A stretch of 64,000 nucleotides of DNA from the NCBI GenBank assembly GCA_025617745.1, contig CM046855.1, positions 45,356,813-45,420,812 of the forward strand, read 5' to 3'. The translations under genes were made by a program, and so were the position numbers. The notes under the pieces were generated by a model. The model was not told the origin of the DNA. It made no database searches and was given only the letters and a program-made list of their open reading frames with translations. Positions 1 through 11,948 of the stretch are shown here, piece by piece. The first letter of the stretch is position 1. Each line of letters starts with the position of its first letter. Origin of the DNA: Heliocidaris erythrogramma (taxonomy: Eukaryota; Echinodermata; Echinoidea; Camarodonta; Echinometridae).

Positions 1-808
1 AAGACAAGAATTGTTCGGAAAATTTAATGCTGGAGGAATGTAGTCTACTGACTTTCTAGCCCAAATTTATTGCAAATACCAGAGGAAGAAAGTTTTTAGA
101 GGTAATGATTTCTCTACGGTCTGTTAAAGGGATGCAGTACTCTAAGAAATTCAGAAAATGAGAAATACGTTGAGGGAACGGAAGGTTACGAGTGATCTAT
201 TTGTAATAGGAATATACTGTACTGTTGTTACCCTTAGCTCATTTCCTTGTGTGTATTTTGATAGCATTGTCTTCTTTGTGAAAAGTTGTGATTTTTTATA
301 CTCAAACTTTGTCGATATCATTTTTTCCCCGTCACTGGATTGTGAAGGACTTTGTAAATAACAGAAAGAGCTATCACCAGTCATGTATTGGGAGCTATGG
401 CTTGGATATATTATGCATGTTACTCTGAAGAGAGAGATAAAGAGTAACGGGAGAGAGTGGATGACAGAAAGATGGTTGTGTTCATAGATATGTTTATGTG
501 TACTTGGAAGAAGAAAAGGAGATATTTGATACAGAAATAAAAAGCTTTTTTGGTGTAGAAACAACATGAAAATGCACTGTGTTTTGTCTCTACATTGTGG
601 TATAGTTTGTAGCAATGTGAATTGTGTTTATATCAGTGGTGGTTTTGCAAACCAACGTAGGTGTGTAGGTGGAGGAAACGTGCTTATGTCACTTCCTGAA
701 ACCATTGACATAATATTTACAGAGCATCATACCAACATCTCGAAAAAGATACTCATTGAAAAGACTCCTTAGAAAATTGAGAAATAGTTTTAAAAATTGT
801 GACCTTCA
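1..808. other. no gene recognised
   Basis: AT-rich sequence with only short open frames in all directions and no recognisable protein motif, splice pair or repeat structure. Nothing is called here. Confidence 0.5.
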
Positions 809-920
809 GGGGAGCGTTTCGTCAGTGATTTTTACTGACAAATTTGCTCTCGGCCAATCAGATGCAAGGATTTTCAGTAGCTTATAACAGTTGGTAAAAA
901 TCACTGATGAAATGCTCCCC
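809..920. repeat. palindromic MITE, GGGGAGCG family, copy 1
   Basis: The ends are inverted copies of each other (GGGGAGCGTTTC at the left, GAAATGCTCCCC at the right). The core carries the family signature, close to GCCAATCAGATGCAAGGATT followed by CAGTAGCTTATAACAGTTG. Five further copies lie in this window (14487, 16559, 18285, 29819 and 30284). No coding capacity, so it would need a transposase supplied in trans. The superfamily is not assigned. Confidence 0.8.
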
Positions 921-951
921 TGATCCACACTCACTCGTCAAACGCAAAGAT

Positions 952-1099
952 ACAGTGGCATCTTGCTATAATGAGGACCTTGGGACCATGTATATTACCT
1001 TGTTAATCGGGAATCTCCTTATATCAGGAATCTCCTTGTATCGGAGTAAAACAAAAAGAAAGTAAAGTATATTGGAGCTCTTTATAACGAGCTTCCACT
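952..1099. repeat. TA-flanked MITE with CAGTGG ends (pogo/Tigger-like)
   Basis: The left end CAGTGGCATCTTGCTATAA and the right end (TTATAACGAGCTTCCACTG) are inverted copies with a few mismatches, and the element sits between TA dinucleotides. TA target duplication and CAGTGG-type termini fit the pogo/Tigger branch of Tc1/mariner; that assignment is by resemblance only. It is 148 bp with no coding capacity. Confidence 0.6.
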
Positions 1100-2532
1100 G
1101 TATGACATCAATCCAAGAAAAGATTTGGGAAAGAATCATGCGTTTTGGCTTTTTTTAGGGGGGGGTGGGGTTGGGGAGGGGCAACCTCTCCTTCTTTTGA
1201 CATGCGCATGCCCTTTAATAGAAAAGATTATAGAAATTAACAACTTTTGAAGCATGGCATACATTAATGAACTGCTTCACTAACTTCCTATTATAATCAC
1301 CTTGTAATCATATGTAAATGATATCATTGTTTTGATTCAATAAAAAATCATGCAAATTAAAAAAAAAAAAAAAACTTCCAAATATAAAGCCTTGCTCACA
1401 CCTGACATAGGAAATTGCCCCCCCCCCCCGCAAAAAAACCCCCAAACAAACTAAACAAAAACAAATAAACAGAACAACACAGCCGTTGCAAAGCAATACC
1501 ATTTTACTTATACATGAATGGCAAGTGGTTGTCATAAAAACTAGCTGTGACCTACAAAGGCTGCTCTGCATGCTCACTTATCTGTGCATTATAATACAGA
1601 GAAATGTGGAGCTCACTTTATTTTCAAATGCATCTTGTTTCATTTTTAATAACGCATTGTGTGTGTGAGGGTGTGTGTGTGAAAAAGAGGCTTTATGCTA
1701 ACAATTCCTTTTCGCTCAACTACACGTAGGTATCAAAATGACACCCGAGAACAAAATGATACGTCTCTCTGTGGTACCTTTAACATTAATGGGATCTCTT
1801 ACACGTTTCAAATTTCCTACATAAGTGTTACATGATGGTGCTTAAAACAGTCAAAGCTTTTGCTAAAATGATATGGCTTTTAAGAACCATATGGTCTATT
1901 TTGTATCATTTACTTATCTACAGTGTGAGCCAATAAAAAAACCCACATTCATCCCTCAGTAATTGATGAACCAATTCAAATGGCTCACATCCAATATGCT
2001 GGTATGATAGCTTGTTTTTTCACCTTTGATATGATGGGTAAAATATCCAAATATAATTATAAATGCCAAGAGTATTGATCTCGTTCCGACAAACTGTCAA
2101 AATAGTGCTTTCTCATGTTTTAGGGTCGAAAGACTGAACACTCAGTGTGCTGGGGCTCTATCTTGCTTTGTAAAAGCAAGCATTTATGGTAAAAGATTAC
2201 ATTTTTGATGTCAAAATGTTGGCCTATCAATCATACAGAACTATATTTTTACCCCCTGTGATATAAAAGGGAAAAGTACAAGCTATTTTACCACCACATT
2301 GGATTGAAGTAATTTCAATTGGTTCTTGAGATATATTGCGGGTAAAAAATGGGCAATTATGTGCAACATGTCCGGGACGACATGACGTTTAGCCATTTAC
2401 TTCATCCAAAAATGAAAAAGCTCTTGATGTGATTGACTAATTTTTATTTCGGTATCGCTCCCGTTTTGCTACGGTCAATTCAAGAGACTTCATTTGTGGA
2501 TGAAATAAATGGATGAATGACTAACTCATACT
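1100..2532. other. no gene recognised; homopolymer runs
   Basis: Contains G-runs near 1157 and an A-run/C-run pair near 1360-1440, otherwise unremarkable AT-rich DNA. No convincing open frame or terminal repeats were seen. Confidence 0.5.
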
Positions 2533-3616
2533 AGTAGGGTATCTAAGAGGGGTATCCGTGCACCCCCCACAGGACTAAACAAAACCAACAATTTTAACTT
2601 CTTCATATTATGCTTAAAGCATCAAGATGTTAACAAGAAAAAAAGTGGCCCCTCTTAGGGAAAATGAAGGGGGCGTCAAGATGGTTAAAAAATGCCCCTT
2701 TTCAAATCTTGTTGAGAGGTCCTTTGGTACTACCGTCACATTTTGACCTGTAACTTTCTGTATGGTCATCAGATTGGTATGAAACTTGGTAGCATTCTTG
2801 CCAGTACTGTTCTACACATTTTGATATAAAGAAAATATATCCATGTCAAAATGTATATTGTCATGGCAACAGTTATCATGAATGAAAATCTAAGTAGAAT
2901 AGAAGAATTTCATATTTTTTTTCAAAGAAAATTGCTTAGACATGAAAACAATCACTTCAGTATGAGTTTGATACAATATTGTGGTGTTTAATGACATTCC
3001 CATCACTCTGAAGCATACACAACATAATAAGAGGAACTCAATTATCTGTTGCCATAGTAGCATGTTATGCGTATTACAAACCTCTTGTTTTCGCATATTT
3101 TTTTTCCAGATTTCTCAGTTTTACACAGTAAGCATAATGAACTTCCTAATTTTAACCTGCAATTCTATGATAATCGACTATAAGAAAAAAAAAAGATGAC
3201 GATGTTTGCATCACTATGTCACACAATTTGATACATATTAGAATTTCTGTTGCCATGGCAACTGCTGGTAATACAATACAATACCAGACCATACCACACC
3301 ATGCAAACATATTCGTTTTCTAACATATTTTAAGGAACCCGTGCTAAATGTTTTAGCACTAATTTTGTCTAGCTGATGTGTGATACATGGAGGTATAAGT
3401 GACAACACATCTGTTATTTTTATTTTTTTTTCTCTTTTAAAGAAACACACTCACACACGTGTTATATGCCCAAATACCACTTATCTAATGTACGATATAA
3501 AAGAGCAATTAATTATCTTTTTTTTTCCTTTTTCCCTCTCTCTCTCTCTCTTTTATAATTATTTGCTTGTCATAAATCAGTGTCCCCTAACTTTTGAAAA
3601 GAGATTTATTAACATG

Positions 3617-3661
3617 TACCATCACCCCATCCTGACTCCCAGTCAGGATGGGGTGATGGTA
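3617..3661. repeat. perfect 21-bp hairpin inside the fold-back arm
   Basis: Stem 3617-3637 pairs perfectly with 3641-3661 around a CCC loop. The right arm carries the same hairpin at about 5770-5815 with one change, so it is a built-in part of the element. Confidence 0.85.
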
Positions 3662-3845
3662 TATGTTGTAGGGGAGGTCAGATAGGTTAGGACTTTGTTG
3701 GGTGGATGGGATAATTAAGGGTAAAGAGGATATTACCCCCCTCCCCTCTCCCCCCCCCCCCCCCCTCTCTCTCTCTCTCTCGCTTCATATGACAATTCAT
3801 ATGCATTGGTCTCTACATTGGTCTCTACCAATGTAGTAAAAAAAT

Positions 3846-4554
3846 ATACTTTTTTATTATACAGACTAATAAGAAGATTACATGAAAATGAGGAGATAGA
3901 TTTTGTATCATCCTGGCTAACATGTATTGAAAACATATTGAATAATGCAGGATTCACTAATGTGTGGCTTTCTCAGGGCAATGGATTTAATACCGATTGG
4001 ATTTTAGGTGCATTACGTTTGAGACTAGCTGATATGTTTAAACAGGAATGGCGAGCAGCAACCTGGTCGAATCGGGTGTGCCTTAATTATAGGATTTTTA
4101 AACTTGAGCTAGAGTTTGAAAAATATTTGTGTCTCTTGAATAGCGCAGATGCAACATTATGTAAATTTAGATGTCGAACACATAGATTACCAGTTAATAA
4201 CAGTCGTTTCAACTCTGATTTGTTAAATGAAAGTCTATGCACACTCTGTACATCATTAGATATTGGTGATGAATATCACTATTTGCTTGTTTGCCCATTT
4301 TTATTAATGAGAGAAAACTGTACTTGTCTGATTTTAATATACATAGACCAAATACAACAGTAATGGCGGAAATTCTTCTTACAAAAAATGCTTGCCATCT
4401 TAAAAAGCTTGTTAGATTTGTTAAAATTATTATGCAGCAATTTACATGTAAATCAAAAGAGGATGGAGATGTTGATGTTGTAAGTGACAATCAAAGTCAG
4501 GTAGTTACACGTAGTGGTAGAATAGTTAACAACCCTATACGTCTAGTACTTTAG
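3846..4554 (+). pseudogene. LINE ORF2 C-terminal remnant (reverse transcriptase tail), frameshifted
   Basis: The frame from about 3846 gives residues typical of the tail of LINE ORF2 proteins, including a Cys-rich stretch CTLCTSLDIGDEYHYLLVCP near 4240-4300. A single frameshift around 4291-4310 moves the reading into the next frame, which continues (FINERKLYLSDFN) to a stop at 4554. No catalytic RT motifs are included, so the copy is truncated at its 5' end and dead. The clade is not resolved. Confidence 0.75.
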
Positions 4555-4561
4555 TTGTATT

Positions 4562-5220
4562 TACACTGTATATATATATATAAGCGTGAGAGATATAAAT
4601 GAGACGGGACGTAGCTCTCGGTTAACCTCGATTTTAATTCCAAGCTTTCGGCCTCATTTGGCCTTCTTCAGGGTCTACCAAGACAAATCAAAATTAAATG
4701 AAAACAAAATGAATATAGCATGACAATGCGAACATAAATAATGTTCAAATATACATAAGATATATATGTACCCGCTTCACTTAACGCCATCCGGCGCAAT
4801 CGCATTATAATAGACACAAGATATAAGTGACAGTATATGATGATATGGTGTGCCACAGATATTAAATGCATGTCACATATAGAAAGTAAGTAAGATATCT
4901 ATTTTATATTTTATATTTACGAAATAGGATACAAGGTAATTAGTCACATCAATGCATGTGCATAAAGTGAACATATTAAGTCAACATAATTATAGTCATT
5001 AAACAGCATAACGGTGACATAATGCGTGCACACATACACACATACATACACATACATACATACAAATGTATATACATATGTATATACATACATATACACA
5101 TACAACATATAGTCATTAAATTGTATAATGGTGACATTATAAGTACATATATACACATACATACATGCACATATACATTATACATACATGAAGAGTTCTT
5201 TCGCAAAAACCAATAAACGG
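4562..5220. repeat. AT and ACATAC microsatellites with Penelope-like fragment
   Basis: TA-dinucleotide repeats at 4567-4582 and 5231-5251 bound a tract holding a hammerhead-like core on the minus strand (4646-4671) and an ACATAC/ATAC-rich microsatellite at about 5025-5185. The open frames here are repeat artefacts. Confidence 0.6.
4646..4671 (-). ncRNA. degenerate hammerhead-like core
   Basis: On the minus strand CTGAAGA (4671-4665) is followed by GGCC, a short loop, GGCC and then GAAA. That is the order core, stem II, GAAA of a hammerhead ribozyme of the kind carried by Penelope-like elements. Pairing for stem I is poor, so self-cleavage is unlikely. It may simply be a Penelope terminal-repeat relic. 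Confidence 0.35.
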
Positions 5221-5952
5221 CATCAGTGAAAATATATATATATATATATATATTTCTTGTTGTTTTTGTTTTTTTAATGTTTCGTTGAGAAATGTTGTTT
5301 AATATGTAAACTATATACCCATGTACAAGTATTCAATATACCATTTATATTATTGTAAATATGTTGTGCTTTCATACCCCGAGAGGGGGTCGATAGAGTG
5401 AATAAAATCTCATCTTATCTTATCTTATCTTATCTCTCTACCACCTTCCCTTATCCCGAATTCTATCATTTCTCAAATTTGGACTTGTTGCTATTACCCA
5501 TTGACCTGAAGAATAAGTAGCCAACATCTATGACATTACTTTTTTCAATTAAGTGATTGATAGCTGAATGTTGATTGAGAAATGATAGAATTCGGGGTAA
5601 GGGAAGGTGGTAGAGACCAATGCATATGAATTGTCAAGATATGCACCAGCACACCCAGGAAGCGAGAGAAAGAGAGGGGGGAGAGGGGAGGGGGGTAATG
5701 TCCTCTTTACCCTTAATTATCCCATACACCCAACAAAGTCCTAACCTATCTCACCTCCCCTACAACATATACCATCACCCCATCCTGACTGGGAGTCAGG
5801 ATGGGATGATGGTACATGTTAATAAATCTTTTTTCAAAAGTTAGAGGACACTGATTTATGACAAGCAAAGAATTATAAAAGAGAGAGAGAGGGAAAAAGA
5901 AAAAAAAAGATACTTAATTGCTCTTTTATATCGTACATTAGATAAATGGTGT

Positions 5953-6193
5953 GGCTTAACTATAGAATATCCTACCACTTACATGTATGTGCATAAACGA
6001 CCAACGCATAGGGTTTATAGGGTTAGGGTTGTGGTTAGGGTTATGTTTAAACTTAAAGTTAGGATTATGGTTAGAATTACTATTTACGGTAGCTAAAAAA
6101 CTTAAGTCTTTGGATTCAGCTTCATTAGAGAAGCGTTGGTCAACTAATGGACATGTGCTCAACTTTTGTGGTGGGGTATTCAATAGCTGTTCC
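5953..6193. mobile_element. hAT-like MITE with 8-bp target duplication, copy 1
   Basis: Flanked on both sides by AATGGTGT (5945-5952 and 6194-6201). The other arm of the fold-back has the uninterrupted site near 3470, which confirms the insertion. The ends GGCTTAACTATAGAAT and (inverted) GGAACAGCTATTGAAT are imperfect inverted repeats. The interior carries degenerate TTAGGG-like strings. A second copy lies at 56480-56717 in the opposite orientation. 8-bp duplications are characteristic of hAT transposons. Confidence 0.85.
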
Positions 6194-7128
6194 AATGGTG
6201 TTTGGGCATATAACACGGGTGTGAGTGTGTTTCTTTAAAAGAGAAAAAAAAATTAAAAATAACAGATGTGTTGTCACTTATACCTCCATGTATCACACAT
6301 CAGCTAGACAAAATTAGTGCTAAAACATTTAGCACGGGTTCCTTAAAATATGTTAGAAAACGAATATGTTTGCATGGTGTGGTATGGTCTGGTATTGTAT
6401 TGTATTACCAGCAGTTGCCATGGCAACAGAAATTCTAATATGTATCAAATTGTGTGACATAGTGATGCAAACATCGTCATATTTTTTTTTCTTATAGTCG
6501 ATTATCATGGAATTGCAGGTTAAAATTAGGAAGTTCATTATGCTTACTGTGTAAAACTGAGAAATCTGGAAAAAAAAGAGGTTTCTAATGCGCATAACAT
6601 GCTACTATGGCAACAGATAATTGAGTTCCTCTTAATATGTTGTGTATGCTTCAGAGTGATAGGAATGTCATTAAACACCACGAATATTGTATCAAACTCA
6701 TACTGAAGTGATTGTTTTCATGTCTACGCAATTTTCTTTGAAAAAAATATGAAATTCTTCTATTCTAGTTAGATTTGCATTCATGATAACTGTTGCCATG
6801 GCAACATACATTTTGACATGGATATATTTTTTATATCACAATGTGTAGAACAGTACTGGTAAGAACGCTACCAATTTTCATACCAATCTGATGACCATAC
6901 AGAAAGTTACAGGTCAAAATGTGACGGTAGTACAAAAGGACCTCTCAACAAAATTTGAAAAGGGCATTTTTTGACCATCTTGATGCCCCCTTGATTTTCC
7001 CTAAGAGGGGCCACTTTTTTTTCTTGTTAACATCTTGATGTTTTAAGCATACTATGAAGAAGTTAAAACAGTCAGTTTTGTTTAGTCATGGGGGTGCACG
7101 GATACCCCTCTTAGATACCGTAATACGT

Positions 7129-7925
7129 CCTTCTTGGTAATTCTAAACGCAAAAAGGGGGTGAGTTTACCAGTTATAACAATGGTTGTCATGACAACAGA
7201 TATTATAACATGTGTCAAAATGAGTGACATATCGGTACACACATCAACATCAAGCTTTATTATAATCAGATTATCACAAAACAGGGTTGCAAGTTAAAAT
7301 TAAGCTGTCCGTATTCTTAATGCATAAAGACTGCGAAATCTTGAAAAATACGCGAAAACAATAGGTTTGTAATACGCATAACATATCACTATGCCAATAT
7401 GCAATTGAGTTCCTTTTATCAATATAAATATTATGTTGTATATGTTCAAAGTGATAGGAAATGTCATTGAACACCGTGAATATTGCATCAAACTCATACT
7501 GAAGTGATTGTTTTCATGTCTAAGCAATTTTCTTTGAAAAAAATATGAAATTCTTCTATTCTAGTTAGATTTTCATTCATGATAACCGTTGCCATGGCAA
7601 CATACATTTTGATATGGATATATTTTTTATATCAAAATGTGTAGAACAGTACTGGCAAGAACGCTACCAATTTTCATACTAATCTGATGACCATACATAA
7701 AGTTACAGGTCAAAATGTGACGAAAGTACAAAAGGACCTCTCAACAAAATTTGAAAAGGGCATTTTTTGACCACCTTGACGCCCCCTTGATTTTCCATAT
7801 TCGGGGCCACTTTTTTTCTTGTTAACATCTTGAATGTTTTTAAGTATATTATGAAGAAGTTAAAAAAGTTGGTTTTGTTTAGTCCTGTGGGGGGTGCACG
7901 GATACCCCTCTTAGATACCCTACTA
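7129..7925. repeat. second, diverged copy of the fold-back right arm
   Basis: From about 7190 to 7925 the sequence repeats the preceding 6400-7120 segment in the same direction, with substitutions (for example the block near 6780-7110 against 7565-7920). It ends in GATACCCTACTA, the complement of the left terminus of the fold-back at 2532, so this copy preserves the outer end better than the first. Confidence 0.8.
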
Positions 7926-8342
7926 TACTGGGCACATTGTGAGGAATAGCAGAAATGTGGGTTTCCTTTTTACCGACTCATACTGTGCATATGGGCACAA
8001 GAAGTGCCTGTTCTGCAGTGTACTTGGGAACGTCACCCGAGATTTGACAACGTGGGGCCCCATTCTTGACTGGTGTTGGACAAAAGAGCTGACCACAGTT
8101 GTGGTTGTGGCTGTGAGAATGATGCATAAATGAGGTTTCCTTTGAAATGATACTCCTGTAAAAATTGCATTTACACACATGTATATGTACGGGTATGATT
8201 GAGAACATTCCCATAAACCCATAGCAGTTCATAGTTTTCTTAAGGTCTAAATTAATCAGCTTTCCCTCCTCAAATTGGCAACAATTATTCTTTTTTCCTA
8301 CTCCTACATAGGAGTTAATGGACCAATCAGAGGCTCGGAATC
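7926..8342. other. no gene recognised
   Basis: Overlapping open frames on both strands (about 60-100 codons) without motif or codon-bias support. Nothing is called. Confidence 0.4.
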
Positions 8343-8427
8343 ATGAACACGGGCTCGCGCAGTAACCCCGCGGTCCGCATAACTGCCAATTTACTCGCTG
8401 CACTGCAGTTTTCCTCGAGTCAATCTC

Positions 8428-8457
8428 CTGACAAAGAACAGAGCACACTGTTCGAAA
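8428..8457 (+). ncRNA. degenerate hammerhead-like core
   Basis: CTGACAA (8428-8434) is followed by a perfect 6-bp stem GAACAG/CTGTTC with loop AGCACA and then GAAA (8454-8457). This matches hammerhead order except that G8 of the core is A. It reads as a decayed Penelope-type terminal sequence. The short frame around it (8343-8693) has no recognisable protein. Confidence 0.35.
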
Positions 8458-8751
8458 TGCGTCTAGACAGATATACTTCTTTACCAAAAGATTACCATAG
8501 TTCGGAAACTCTCTTTCAGAACTACTCTACAGAGGAATACAAACAGTTCTTTTCAGAACTATACTCTCCAAACTTCTGTGACCTATTCAGAACTTTCCTG
8601 ATCTCGATCACTCTTTCCTCCTTCCTCTTTCCAGTTCATTTCATTTTTAGTGTATATAAACCAAAAACAAAAACCAAAAATAGTCTTGTGTAAGTGTTTA
8701 ATTTACAAATAATTTCTTGGTACTACAAAATTTCAATATGGCACGAAAAAG

Positions 8752-9187
8752 AGACATAACAAAGCTTTTCAACCTGCACTCATCAGGTTATCACGCAGGT
8801 ATGTAACAAATTACTAGAAATCAACTATATTATACTTGATGAAACCGGACGCAACCTGGACGCCGCAATCTCAGAACAATCGCAAAGCCTGGACGAACTC
8901 CTGTCTACACAAAACGGGTGAACAATCCAGCTTGCGCACAAAGCTATGCCGATGATCAATTCTCAATTATGTCCCGGGCCAGAAGCGCTGCGCATTTACG
9001 TTTTCTGGCAGCCGCCTACATTCAACCCCTTATGTGTAGACAGAAGGAGTTCGTCCAGGCTTTGTGATTGTTCTGAGATTGCGGCGTCTGGTTTCATTGA
9101 GTATAATATAGTTGATTTTGAGTAATTTGTTACATACCTGCGTGATAACCTGATGAGTGCAGGTTGAAAAGCTTCGTTATCATGTCT
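8752..9187. repeat. inverted repeat with ~160-bp arms
   Basis: Arms 8752-8911 and 9032-9187 are near-perfect inverted copies. Both carry the AACCTGCACTCATCAGG string and a block matching GCCTGGACGAACTC. The left arm has a 10-base insertion (GCAACCTGGA near 8850). The 120-bp spacer is GC-richer. No frame is present. Confidence 0.8.
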
Positions 9188-10670
9188 GTTTAATTTAATT
9201 TCATTCCATTATCACCTCCTTTCCTTTCACTTTTCCAAAATTTCTCTAAACTCCCCATAAGTGGGTTATTTTTCACGAAAGACTATATCAACAGCCTTTT
9301 CACAGAGGCTCCAACATGGTCTTACCGAAAGCCTTCAATTGTGAATACTCACTCACCATGGAAACCTACAGAGAACATCTACTCCTACATAGTTTGAAAA
9401 AAAAAACTTTATTAAATGAACCAACGTGAATAAAAATTGCAAAATTGAACAGAAGAGTTGCCAATTTGTAAATGAAAATAGTGATTATATATTTTACACT
9501 GTCGCCAATTTAGAGACTTTAATGATTAGTTACAAATTAAATCACTCTGATTTGAGAACAGGACAACGTACTGCATTAAAAATAGACTCAAAATTTTCAG
9601 TGAACTTTTCTCTTTCTGCTCATGAATAATGTATAATTCCTAGCATTTTGGATCAAAAGATACTGCAAGAGTGTCACTATAATGTGACATCGTATGGTTT
9701 TGTAAGAATTTCCCATTTGAGTTTGCAAAAGCTGAAGTCAAACTAGATTTGCCAATTTCTCTCTTGCATGACATCCTCGCACACAGGACAATGTAACTGT
9801 CATTTACATGCACATGTCTAAATAGAGAGAAAAATTCTTTGAAGGAAAAGAAATGCATGTACATGTACCTTATAGGGGGAAAAAATCTGTGCCTTTTGCA
9901 CATCAGGATTTTTGTTATTTTCATTCAGATGATGTTAAATAAAGTATGAAGTACCATGCATCTCCACTCCAGTATGGTACTATTGTCCTGCGGCAAAATA
10001 TTACGCTACATTTGCCACTCCATACCCAGGAGGGATATCGGGACTTGATAGGATTATGCAATCCTTTGCAACTGTATACCATATGCCCTCACAGTGACCA
10101 TATGGGAGGAATACTCCTCAGAGAGTGAAGATAGTGCACAAATTGTGTGTATGGATGGCTTTGTTGACCAGGTAATCTGTAAAGCGCTAATTATCGAGAC
10201 TTTTGTACTAAAAGCTACATAAATCTAGATTATTACCATACAAAGTATTCAATATGTAGTTTTTGTTGTAAACTTTTAAAGGTGAGGACAATGGGCAGTA
10301 CTTTACAGACATGTTGTAAACAATCATATTAAACAGGTGTAATTCAATCTTTTAATGCTGGCAGTTGTATGAACATCAACTTTAATGATATGGGGAAACA
10401 TCCGATCATAAGCCACAAACACTAGTTTCATGTTACAAACCCATATGGAACTATGTTCACAAATGCTGAGAAATTTTGTGCACACTTCTGTCATATCTGA
10501 AGCTTTTTGAATGCCACTAGGAATACCAACGGCTTGTCTATCATAGTAACAGATTATGCATGTATGTGTAAGTATAAAAGTGGAAATATTTCAAAGAGGG
10601 TAAATTACTGTTTCTTTATTGACTTTGAGGATATAAAACTGTGTATTCCTTTGTGAACACCTCTATTATA
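9188..10670. other. no gene recognised
   Basis: AT-rich sequence. Short frames at 9426-9629 (+) and 9640-9924 (-) have no family resemblance and no splice support. Nothing is called. Confidence 0.45.
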
Positions 10671-11715
10671 TACAGGGTGTTCCTAGAAATCTAACTTAGT
10701 TCAATGGTCAATTATTCCAAAACTACATAATTTCATGTCTTAAATATTTAACAAAGGGTAAAGAGTAGCTCTTCAGCTTTCATTTGACATCTTATTTGCA
10801 TCATGTGTCATTGAGTAGAAGCTCTTGAAGATGACGGGTGCAAAACCCACTTTTTGGAAAATCATTGTTTAATAGCTGTTCAAAATTCAAATGATATCTG
10901 TTTACCTTTTTAAGCACCAACATCTTCATTGGCCCTATCCTTAAAGCATTGTGGAATGCAATTGTGGTGCTCAGGTGACTCCAAAGTTGCTTCCAAACTG
11001 CATCAAAGTTCCCTTGACTTCTCCCATTCCTCCTACCAGGATTCCGCTTATTTCTGTTAAAGCTTGTTCCGTACACTTGGTACTTGCACACATTTGTCCA
11101 GATAGATTTTTTTTTTGGAAGGGGAATCTCTCTGTTAAGTGCAAACGGAATGCTTCCCTTGTCTGTCATATGCTTCCAGTATGGTGAAAATGTCGTCACC
11201 ACAAATGTCCTTTCCTTAACCATAAGTTGCACCATGATCACAGAAATTTTCAATTGCCAGTCCAGTTTAAAACCACACTCAACCTACTTGACTATATGTT
11301 AATGTTGCATGCTTACCTGACTTTGCAGCACCACTGACCTGTTACATAACAATGTACCCATCCATGCATGCACGATATCAGGAATGCCATTCATCTTGGC
11401 GATTTATTCAGTCACAAAAATGTGGATAGTGGAAACCACAACATTTAAGAATTATTCTTGAAATGAGATGGGCTTTACCATTGTGTGACAAGTGTAAAAA
11501 TTGATTTCTTTTAGGAATTTGTTCAAACAAAAAAACTTTGAAAGTGGGTTTTGTGCCTGTCACCTTCAAGAGTGCTTAACTCAGCGATGCATGACAATAG
11601 TGATGCAAACAAGGTGTCAAATGAAAGCTGATGAGTTACTCTTTACTCCTGAATAACATTTAAGAAATGATATTGAGTGTTTTTTTTTAAATAGTTGACC
11701 TTTGTTTATTGACAT
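10671..11715 (-). mobile_element. mariner-like element remnant with inverted arms
   Basis: The outer ~190 bp on each side (10671-10860 and about 11530-11715) are diverged inverted copies, for example the blocks around CAGCTTTCATTTGACA near 10776 and its complement near 11610. The start TACAGGGTGTTCCTAGAAAT resembles known mariner-type termini. Between the arms, on the minus strand, is a damaged transposase start (next entry). Most of the catalytic domain is missing. Confidence 0.65.
10880..11253 (-). pseudogene. truncated Tc1/mariner-superfamily transposase N-terminus
   Basis: The minus-strand frame begins MKISVIMVQLMVKERTFVVT and continues with KSIWTNVCKYQVYGTSFN and a basic KRNPGRRNGRS stretch. 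Together these match the pattern of the N-terminal helix-turn-helix DNA-binding region of DD34D transposases. Order and spacing support the call. The DDE catalytic part is absent and the rest of the frame drifts into unrelated sequence, so it is non-functional. Confidence 0.6.
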
Positions 11716-11948
11716 ATTTAGAAAATATCAAAATAATTTGACCCAGTAGTTACAGAGATATGGTCATTTCAACATTGAAAAAGGTATCAATCTTTGGCCT
11801 ACATGTCTGTGGAATGCGTGCCATACCACCACAATAAACAACGTTGGGCCGATAGGGCTAAAACTTAAATTTTCAGCTTTGGAAGAGTTGATTACACCAT
11901 ATACCAAATTTTGGACAATTTGAAGGGGGTAGGGTTTAACCAACTGGC

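Larger units (their letters stand above)
3834..5435 (+). mobile_element. 5'-truncated LINE copy inserted in fold-back arm
   Basis: A non-LTR retrotransposon 3' fragment. It carries a C-terminal ORF2 remnant (3846-4554), AT-rich 3' UTR, and ends in a TCATCTTATC-type short tandem tail near 5400-5435. The flanks carry TCTCTACCA on both sides (near 3825 and 5437), a plausible 9-bp target-site duplication, and the uninterrupted sequence is present in the opposite arm of the fold-back near 5605-5620. The stretch 4560-5225 inside it is microsatellite and Penelope-like sequence, probably a later insertion. Confidence 0.75.
2533..7128. mobile_element. giant fold-back (inverted-repeat) element
   Basis: Left arm 2533-3833 continuing at 5436-5477, and right arm about 5572-7128, are near-perfect inverted copies once two later insertions are removed. 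Matching landmarks: GGTATCTAAGAGGGGTATCC at 2538 against its complement near 7110; the GTTGCCATGGCAAC tract near 3250 against 6415; the hairpin at 3617 against 5770. The centre is a further palindrome around 5440-5610. No transposase frame is seen, so it is classed only as a fold-back/long-TIR DNA element. The left arm is interrupted by a LINE (3834-5435) and the right arm by a hAT-like MITE (5953-6193), so both arrived after the fold-back formed. Confidence 0.85.
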
